Source: a virus
DNA length: 64,000 bases
Virus record (IMG/VR): IMGVR_UViG_3300035698_035310
Location: 124,001-188,000 of that record
Strand: one strand, 5' to 3'
Below, in pieces: positions 60,001 to 64,000 of this stretch (position 1 is its first letter; each line of letters begins with the position of its first letter). The position numbers and the translations under genes were made by a program. Below the pieces are notes generated by a model that was given only the letters and a program-made list of their open reading frames with translations, was not told the DNA's origin and searched no databases.

Positions 60001-61015
60001 ATTCGGTTGTGATAACAGGTAGTTCTATATCAGTAGCAAATATTGCATCTCTAATCGCAACTGTTGTATCAACTGTGGTGTTGGATTCTATCACAGGGTC
60101 ACCCACAATCGTTTCAATAGTGCCATCACTATATGTAATAGTTTCGGTTGGCGTTGTTGTTTCTGTGACCGTTGAATCAATCGTTGTGGTATCTGTATAA
60201 TTACGAGTCGTTGTGACTATTTCTTGATTGTTTGCTAGATCATTTTCTTTTGAAACTACATCTTCGTATGTTGTTACAACACATGGATCATCGATAACTG
60301 TATTTGAAATAATTTCGTATGAAATTTCTCTAGACATCTCGGTCACTGGTTCTACAGCATCATCGCCACCACCACCATTGGTGCCATTATCAATAGGAAA
60401 CCCAAGATCGGGGTTAAGCACAGAATTAAGAATTGCGTCAAAGTCAATTTCAGGCATAACGTCTGTATTCGCGAGTGGATCATTTGGCACCTCGTCAACG
60501 CTTTGATTTACATCATTTATTGTAGAAAATCCGCTATCTTCCGCACGCTGCTGTTCTTCTTCGGCTACTTTTTTAAATACATCATCGCCATGCATTTCGC
60601 GTGTATCAAATATCAAACTGGCACGATCTATAGCATAATCTATTTGTTCTGATGTAAACCCATTCTCAATTAATTCATTCCTTGTGTAACCATTGACGTC
60701 AATAGATACATTATTTATATCATTAAACGCTACTATATTATTTTCAGTATTGACATATATACCCAACGATGTCTGTATTACTGTGCCTTCTGTGATTAGT
60801 GCACTTAACAATTCCGCTTCTGTTAGTTGTGAACCCATGTGAATATTTTGTGAACCAGAACCAAACACATCTTCTTTATCGCCACCATCACCTTCGTGAA
60901 GTTGTTGTACCGATGCATCAAGGTCAATTTCATCTTCGGTCTGTAAGACAGTTAAATCATCAAGTATTGAGTGATTTTCGCGAACATCGTCGTCGTCATT
61001 TGTTATTTCAGCCAT
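57023..61015 (-). CDS. giant repeat protein with cadherin-like and RTX calcium-binding C-terminus, 1330 aa
   Basis: N-terminal 200 residues are acidic and non-repetitive. About residues 230-1080 hold eight Thr/Val/Glu-rich repeats, each containing TYSDGT[VI]E. A cadherin/VCBS-like domain follows (LLSNDTDLDGDTITITSI; FSGEDSFTYNIVD), then a GGEGG linker and RTX nonapeptides (GNGGDDMFIFGG; ISGGEGTDTLNMEG). The end DGSEIDFDGIDKFSWD is typical of type I secretion targets. No signal peptide. Either a secreted adhesin or a virion fibre-like protein. Adhesin repeats this size are rare in phages. Confidence 0.85.
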   Translation of the reverse strand: MAEITNDDDDVRENHSILDDLTVLQTEDEIDLDASVQQLHEGDGGDKEDVFGSGSQNIHMGSQLTEAELLSALITEGTVIQTSLGIYVNTENNIVAFNDINNVSIDVNGYTRNELIENGFTSEQIDYAIDRASLIFDTREMHGDDVFKKVAEEEQQRAEDSGFSTINDVNQSVDEVPNDPLANTDVMPEIDFDAILNSVLNPDLGFPIDNGTNGGGGDDAVEPVTEMSREISYEIISNTVIDDPCVVTTYEDVVSKENDLANNQEIVTTTRNYTDTTTIDSTVTETTTPTETITYSDGTIETIVGDPVIESNTTVDTTVAIRDAIFATDIELPVITTEYTTEISNEIGNEILIGSETGTEIDRIIDTDNNREQVDTTTTTTNNYAIDTTTTTTITPVITITYSDGTVEIEQGDPSITKNTNTETRTDIADEIVTTYEEPTIVVTYEISTDLHNGKETLTNTEFYDSSSRVNDLDNNQEIVTVTREYTDTFETPILETTTTIEVQTITYSDGTIEIERAEPTDNTVQIDTSTRDEIREIDISTSTEEPVITITTDVQSVDTIGDEYQTGTASEENVVTTIETEYNNERVDTTTTTTDTYAVDTTTTTTSTPVHTITYSDGTVETEYGTPAIETTTDTSTRDEVTSETITTNEDPEIVETYEHETTVVVSDEILSNTETESETVRTIDTDNNREQLDTTNTTTNTYDTITTTTVTTTPVITITYSDGTVEIEYGTPVETVEPTTDTREEVLTDTNVVYEEPQIVTSEEVTTNVVVGDETLISTSTEDDVSRSNDLDNNREQLDTTTTTTNNYETDTTTTTTTTQITTITYSDGTVEIEQDDPVITADTTTESRVDTTDEIVTTYEEPTITTEYVTTTDAVVGDETWETTNDIIESDTTIDTDNNREQIDTTTTTTNEYATETTTTTTITPVSTITYSDGTVEVENGTPNIDSEITSDTRTETLTNVETEYVDPEIVTTIETEENIITSEPESTITFVNNESIVENDDGTKTTVINRVFTETTTTDITTETSNTSVNTLTYSDGTVEIERDTPVTASVVSVDTQSSTWLVDETGNTTPLGVDDEFDIDDDNSITFSSEDLLSNDTDLDGDTITITSIDDPENGIIIDNENGTWTYTPYEGFSGEDSFTYNIVDSEGGTGTATTIIDVEGNEGGEGGEGGSHGHGHGGEGGEGGKGKDKKDKDGGEGGEGGEGGSEYNEIDGKDKGKKADDTFDSDDATDANDHVMGNGGDDMFIFGGEGGDGFGGGDWISGGEGTDTLNMEGTQGWALTVDGETFTADSNPNNLPTSEEMSGSLTLSDGSEIDFDGIDKFSWD

Positions 61016-61044
61016 GATACATCCCCTATATTAATATTATGTGC

Positions 61045-61073
61045 ATGATATCAATATTTAAGAAATATGTCAA
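61045..61073 (-). promoter_or_regulatory. sigma70-like promoter for the RTX-type gene
   Basis: On the minus strand: TTGACA (61073-61068), 17-nt spacer, TATCAT (61050-61045), 30 nt before the ATG. Confidence 0.6.
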
Positions 61074-61102
61074 TGAATATCAATGATTTGGTTCAGTCAA
61101 GA

Positions 61103-61342
61103 TTAATCCAATGACCTTATTATAACATCACCGCCAGAAAATTGAACCAGTTCTTCCATTGTTTCTGGCCCGATTATTGCGTCAGGCATCGTATTTTTTA
61201 TATACTGTAACACTGCTTCGGTTTCTGTCGAACTCAATAAATCAAATGTCAATTCAACCATATCGTCATATTTTTTCACGTTGACCGGGAGACCCATGAG
61301 ATGTATAAGTTCTGTTGATATAGGACCAATCATTTTGTTCAT
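61103..61342 (-). CDS. hypothetical protein, 79 aa
   Basis: Small alpha/beta protein (VELTFDLLSSTETEAVLQYI; PDAIIGPETMEEL). Overlaps the upstream gene by 4 nt. Unrecognised. Confidence 0.65.
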   Translation of the reverse strand: MNKMIGPISTELIHLMGLPVNVKKYDDMVELTFDLLSSTETEAVLQYIKNTMPDAIIGPETMEELVQFSGGDVIIRSLD

Positions 61343-61575
61343 TGTTGTTCCTGATTTATAAAAACGCTGCGATGATAATTAGGATATAAACTATGCAAAT
61401 TTTCTTGTGTTAATGGAAAATTTTTACACGTTTTTTTTATAACAGTTAATAATTCTTTTCGATTAATAGACACTCTTACATCGGGTAATTTTTGTCCATG
61501 CCAACTTTTTCGATATATAAACACGATATCGCTATTGGTGCCGATTAAAACTATTTCTTTAATTTCTTCATTCAT
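61339..61575 (-). CDS. hypothetical protein, 78 aa
   Basis: Strand-rich start (EIVLIGTNSDIVFIYRKSW), then basic (VSINRKELLTVIKKTC). Unrecognised; same run as the neighbouring minus-strand genes. Confidence 0.65.
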   Translation of the reverse strand: MNEEIKEIVLIGTNSDIVFIYRKSWHGQKLPDVRVSINRKELLTVIKKTCKNFPLTQENLHSLYPNYHRSVFINQEQQ

Positions 61576-61611
61576 TATATACTCACTTACATTTATGTCA
61601 ACTATAAATAT

Positions 61612-61854
61612 TTATACCACCGTAATCCATACGTCATTAATATAATCAGCATAACATTCTATGATTTCAGCTTGTGTTGCAGTTGCAGTGTCGATATCAA
61701 GTTTTATTTGTATTTTTCCGTTTGATAATATATATATTAATTCATTCATTTCTTTAAGTGTAAGACCAAGCATACCATCACTCATGATAGATTTCACGAT
61801 ACTTGATGTTCCATCCACATATTGATCTAGTTCATCGATATAAATTTCTATCAT
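61612..61854 (-). CDS. hypothetical protein, 80 aa
   Basis: ATG at 61854 overlaps the stop of the upstream KLRW-family gene (TAATG). Starts MIEIYIDELDQYVDG, with helix GLTLKEMNELIYILSNGKI. No KLRW tail. Unrecognised. Confidence 0.6.
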   Translation of the reverse strand: MIEIYIDELDQYVDGTSSIVKSIMSDGMLGLTLKEMNELIYILSNGKIQIKLDIDTATATQAEIIECYADYINDVWITVV

Positions 61855-62126
61855 TATAACCACCTTAACTTGAATGCCATCGCATATATATCATCTTCAA
61901 GAGCAAACAAAACTTTAGATCGTTTTACACCTTCTCCGTGAAAAAATAGCCAATGTTCTAATTCGATGCTATTTTCATCAGCCCATTCATAATATTCAGA
62001 TAAATTCAACTCCCATCCATACGATGATTCTTTTGCCCACAATCTCATCACCACGCTATAACAATTGGATATCTTTCTATCATCCGGCATGATTTGGTCT
62101 GGAATGGTGTCAGTTATCTTCATCAT
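61854..62126 (-). CDS. KLRW-motif family protein, 90 aa
   Basis: Helix YYEWADENSIELEHWLFFH, end DDIYAMAFKLRWL, with an extra N-terminal 40 residues. Overlaps the upstream paralogue by 17 nt. Confidence 0.75.
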   Translation of the reverse strand: MMKITDTIPDQIMPDDRKISNCYSVVMRLWAKESSYGWELNLSEYYEWADENSIELEHWLFFHGEGVKRSKVLFALEDDIYAMAFKLRWL

Positions 62127-62355
62127 CCACCACGCCGTGCCATCTTAATTTATAACCCATTGAATCTATTTCATCATTAATTTGTATATCTACTGTATTA
62201 CTTGTTCTGTTAATGGTATGTGAAAAATCTATTTTATTATCAAATAACCAAAACAGTCTTTCGCGCTCACCTTCTGTTAATACTGCGCCCGTTCTTTCAT
62301 GTAGCGTCGATTCTATTATATCTATATTATCACAAGATGATAGTTTTTTGCCCAT
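62110..62355 (-). CDS. KLRW-motif family protein with extended tail, 81 aa
   Basis: ATG 62355 (MGKKLSSCDN) has AAGGA 8 nt upstream and is preferred to 62364. Helix RLFWLFDNKIDF, then EIDSMGYKLRWHGVVDDEDN: the motif is not terminal, nine residues follow the Trp. Confidence 0.7.
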   Translation of the reverse strand: MGKKLSSCDNIDIIESTLHERTGAVLTEGERERLFWLFDNKIDFSHTINRTSNTVDIQINDEIDSMGYKLRWHGVVDDEDN

Positions 62356-62563
62356 ATGAAACATCCTTATGTGTTGATTTAAAATCTAATATCGTTTTTT
62401 GTGTAATACCATACTCTTTTATAACTATACCAATCGAATTTTTACTTGCGGTTAACACCGACCAATCTCTATCTGTATATGTATATGACGTATCCACATA
62501 AAAAAAATCTAACCACCCTTTCTCAACTGGATTGTTACGACAATCAAAAAATTTATAGTTCAT
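62330..62563 (-). CDS. hypothetical protein, 77 aa
   Basis: Aromatic strand-rich protein (GWLDFFYVDTSYTYTDRDW). Overlaps both neighbours. Unrecognised. Confidence 0.6.
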   Translation of the reverse strand: MNYKFFDCRNNPVEKGWLDFFYVDTSYTYTDRDWSVLTASKNSIGIVIKEYGITQKTILDFKSTHKDVSYGQKTIIL

Positions 62564-62793
62564 ATTTTTATATTCTGTATTGTTTTATGATCTAGATTCA
62601 TTATTACAGCTAGCTCGTTTTGCGATAGAGTGTATTTTTCTACATATTTTTCAAGTAGCAAATCGCTCATTGGGTACGTGCTCATTTTTGGAAAAACCCG
62701 TCTGTGGTACTCACTAAACAATTCACTAGTAGGTTTAATCTTACCTAACACCGTGCCACCTGGAAGTTTCGTCACTGTTGATCCTCTACTCAT
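62560..62793 (-). CDS. small protein with C-terminal helix-turn-helix-like segment, 77 aa
   Basis: The last 25 residues (KYTLSQNELAVIMNLDHKTI) resemble an HTH core with a LSQxELAxxMxLD helix pair, as in Xre-type or sigma-like regions, but the protein is too short for a full domain. N-terminus is basic with PGG. Confidence 0.55.
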   Translation of the reverse strand: MSRGSTVTKLPGGTVLGKIKPTSELFSEYHRRVFPKMSTYPMSDLLLEKYVEKYTLSQNELAVIMNLDHKTIQNIKI

Positions 62794-63148
62794 CGACCAC
62801 CCCTATAGATACATACTTCTCATCCATATTAACTATATCTACCACAGTTAATTGATTCTCCATAACTAAAGCCTCTATCGTGGAATATGTCATATCAAGT
62901 GCGCCACCATCAGCAGTGCGACAATATAAACAATACAATCCACCAGCAATATAAACACAGACATGACCAGTAATAATATCTTCATCCTTACGAAGCGTTT
63001 CAACCGCATCACGTAATCCAGGTTCAGCATCAATAAACTTAGCACCATAATCGCCCATCAAACGATTATATTGTTCATCAGTCAATGAATGTATCTCCGC
63101 CGCCAATAACTCTAATAATTCTTTCTCGCCATTTTTATGTTCAGTCAT
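62786..63148 (-). CDS. hypothetical protein, 120 aa
   Basis: ATG 63148 overlaps the upstream stop (ATGA). Helical first half (KELLELLAAEIHSLTDEQY) and a Cys-containing strand pair (HVCVYIAGGLYCLYCRTADG). Unrecognised. Overlaps the next gene by 8 nt. Confidence 0.65.
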   Translation of the reverse strand: MTEHKNGEKELLELLAAEIHSLTDEQYNRLMGDYGAKFIDAEPGLRDAVETLRKDEDIITGHVCVYIAGGLYCLYCRTADGGALDMTYSTIEALVMENQLTVVDIVNMDEKYVSIGVVDE

Positions 63149-63170
63149 AACTGTGCCACACTTATATAAT
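63144..63170. repeat. 27-bp direct repeat, copy A
   Basis: Identical to 63320-63346. Spans a gene junction: it encodes the SVAQL end of one gene and the start codon of the next, marking a duplicated unit of about 176 bp. Confidence 0.85.
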
Positions 63171-63324
63171 CCTTTAACCAATTCTCTGAATGAAATATAT
63201 ACATCAACCATGATTGAGTGCGTTTATTCTGTATTATATCTTGTATATATATCGCACCCACTTCTTCACGTGCAGCCATTATCGCACCTTCCGGTATATA
63301 CGGGCAATAATGACCAACTGTCAT
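63145..63324 (-). CDS. small protein, duplicate of the upstream gene, 59 aa
   Basis: ATG 63324 overlaps the previous stop. The C-terminal half aligns with the upstream gene: AREEVGAIYIQDIIQNKRTQ then HSENWLKDYISVAQL. Unknown function. Confidence 0.65.
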   Translation of the reverse strand: MTVGHYCPYIPEGAIMAAREEVGAIYIQDIIQNKRTQSWLMYIFHSENWLKDYISVAQL

Positions 63325-63346
63325 AACTGTGCCACACTTATATAAT
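63320..63346. repeat. 27-bp direct repeat, copy B
   Basis: Same 27 bp as 63144-63170, at the junction of the duplicated genes. Confidence 0.85.
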
Positions 63347-63530
63347 AACCCATCAGCCATCTCTCAGAATAAAGCAAGTCCACCAACCATTCACAATCAC
63401 GTTCATTATGTATTATATCATATGTATATCTCGCACACACTTCTTCGCGTGTTCCAGTTACACCATTAGGTCGATACCCTTCATAGTTTTCATATTTAAT
63501 GGTTATAGTTACCATCATAGAATCTGTCAT
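63321..63530 (-). CDS. small protein of duplicated pair, 69 aa
   Basis: ATG 63530 overlaps the upstream stop (TAATG). TREEVCARYTYDIIHNERDC then YSERWLMGYYISVAQL matches the downstream copy. N-terminal strand MMVTITIKYENYEGY. Unrecognised. Confidence 0.65.
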   Translation of the reverse strand: MTDSMMVTITIKYENYEGYRPNGVTGTREEVCARYTYDIIHNERDCEWLVDLLYSERWLMGYYISVAQL

Positions 63531-64000
63531 TATGGTATAACAACCCCCGCAACAGGTGCAACACCAACTATTTCGCATTCTACTTCATACACTATACCAT
63601 CTCTAGTCAACGGGCACATATAAGAAAATTCATCTTTATAACCATTCCATCCAGCAAAACCAAGTGCAACGATAGTAAGCAAACCAATCAACATATGCGC
63701 AATAGAGATAAACCATCCATTGTTTTTATAATAAGATTTCAATGTCGAAAGTTCGGTATTTGGTTTATAACTATTGTAGCCATCGTTGGTTATAAAATAA
63801 TCACCTTTGTTATCTATCTTGAGATCATCTTCAAGTAACATGATGCGAAGCGAACGCTGATAATCAAACAACGATATAGATTCTTTGCTGCCATCTACAT
63901 ATTGATGTGAATCATCAAATATAATACGAAATGAACCATCATCATGATTGGCGTATGATGTTGTGCTATAGACAGAACACAATAAAACCAACACAGCAAT
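63530..64000 (-). CDS. secreted/membrane protein, N-terminus beyond window
   Basis: The frame is still open at the right edge, so the true start lies outside. The visible part begins with the end of a signal sequence (IAVLVLLCSVYSTTSYA, cleavage before NHDD). It continues with a soluble region (SFRIIFDDSHQYVDGSKES) and one transmembrane helix (WFISIAHMLIGLLTIVALGF) near residue 100. Unrecognised; a periplasmic domain with a membrane anchor is likely. Confidence 0.65.
   Translation of the reverse strand: MAVLVLLCSVYSTTSYANHDDGSFRIIFDDSHQYVDGSKESISLFDYQRSLRIMLLEDDLKIDNKGDYFITNDGYNSYKPNTELSTLKSYYKNNGWFISIAHMLIGLLTIVALGFAGWNGYKDEFSYMCPLTRDGIVYEVECEIVGVAPVAGVVIP

Noticed and set aside
57700-60250. 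Regular DNA repeats resembling an array (possible CRISPR)
   Set aside because: They are degenerate coding repeats of about 90-100 codons in the RTX-type protein, with no short identical repeats separated by unique spacers.
1-64000. Insertion sequences, integrase with attachment sites, or a replication origin
   Set aside because: No transposase or integrase motif, no terminal inverted repeats with target duplications, and no iteron-like cluster were seen; the tRNA genes are complete and not flanked by a repeat of their 3' end.

Overview
This window reads as part of the accessory region of a very large, AT-rich tailed-phage (jumbo phage) genome. Genes are short and packed end to end with ATGA or TAATG junctions. 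Most products are small and unrecognised. There are three homing-type endonucleases (one HNH, two GIY-YIG), two tRNA genes, two aminoacyl-tRNA synthetases, two DNA methyltransferases and a split NAD-dependent DNA ligase. No capsid, tail, terminase, polymerase or integrase gene is visible, so phage identity is inferred from gene content and style. A flagellated proteobacterial host, possibly an alphaproteobacterium, is suggested by host-like families (DUF2333, CreA, DUF1289, a DUF3307-like protein, ClpA, FliG/FliM domains). That is inference.

Layout. 1-2340: small structural-looking or unknown genes and a ferritin-like protein. 2381-2539: tRNA-Leu(UAA) and tRNA-Arg(UCU), followed by an HNH endonuclease. 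3647-7320: a run containing adjacent FliG-middle-domain and FliM-middle-domain proteins, a degenerate metallopeptidase-like protein and SmpB. 7335-14819: a DUF2333 membrane protein, a coiled-coil protein, an AAA+ ATPase and companions, looking like a transplanted cellular locus. 16482-23686: ExoX-like exonuclease, a candidate spanin pair, CbpA-type DnaJ, peptide deformylase, ClpA and an RNase Z-like hydrolase. 25139-35433: methyltransferases, CysRS, CoaE-like kinase and many small proteins ending in a shared KLRW-like motif, one fused to a ClpX-type zinc finger. 36289-48561: editing-less ThrRS, PcfJ-like protein, Thg1-like protein, phosphatase, Nudix and many small genes. 48746-51886: split ligase and a CreA-family secreted protein. 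51883-54438: three tandem structured RNA elements, two with their own promoter, ahead of a RING-TerD-like protein. 56173-64000: a repeat-rich GIY-YIG endonuclease, a 1330-residue RTX-type repeat protein on the minus strand, and a minus-strand cluster of small genes with local duplications.

Themes. (i) Takeover of translation and protein turnover: tRNAs, CysRS, ThrRS, Thg1-like, deformylase, SmpB, DnaJ, ClpA, ClpX-type zinc finger. (ii) Possible interference with the flagellar switch through the FliG/FliM pair. (iii) An expanded small-protein family of about 20 members with a conserved C-terminal [A/G]FKLRW-like motif, whose RW codons often supply the start codon of the next gene. (iv) A recurrent sigma70-like promoter (TTGACA, 16-17 nt, TATTAT/TATATT), implying use of host RNA polymerase for much of the region.
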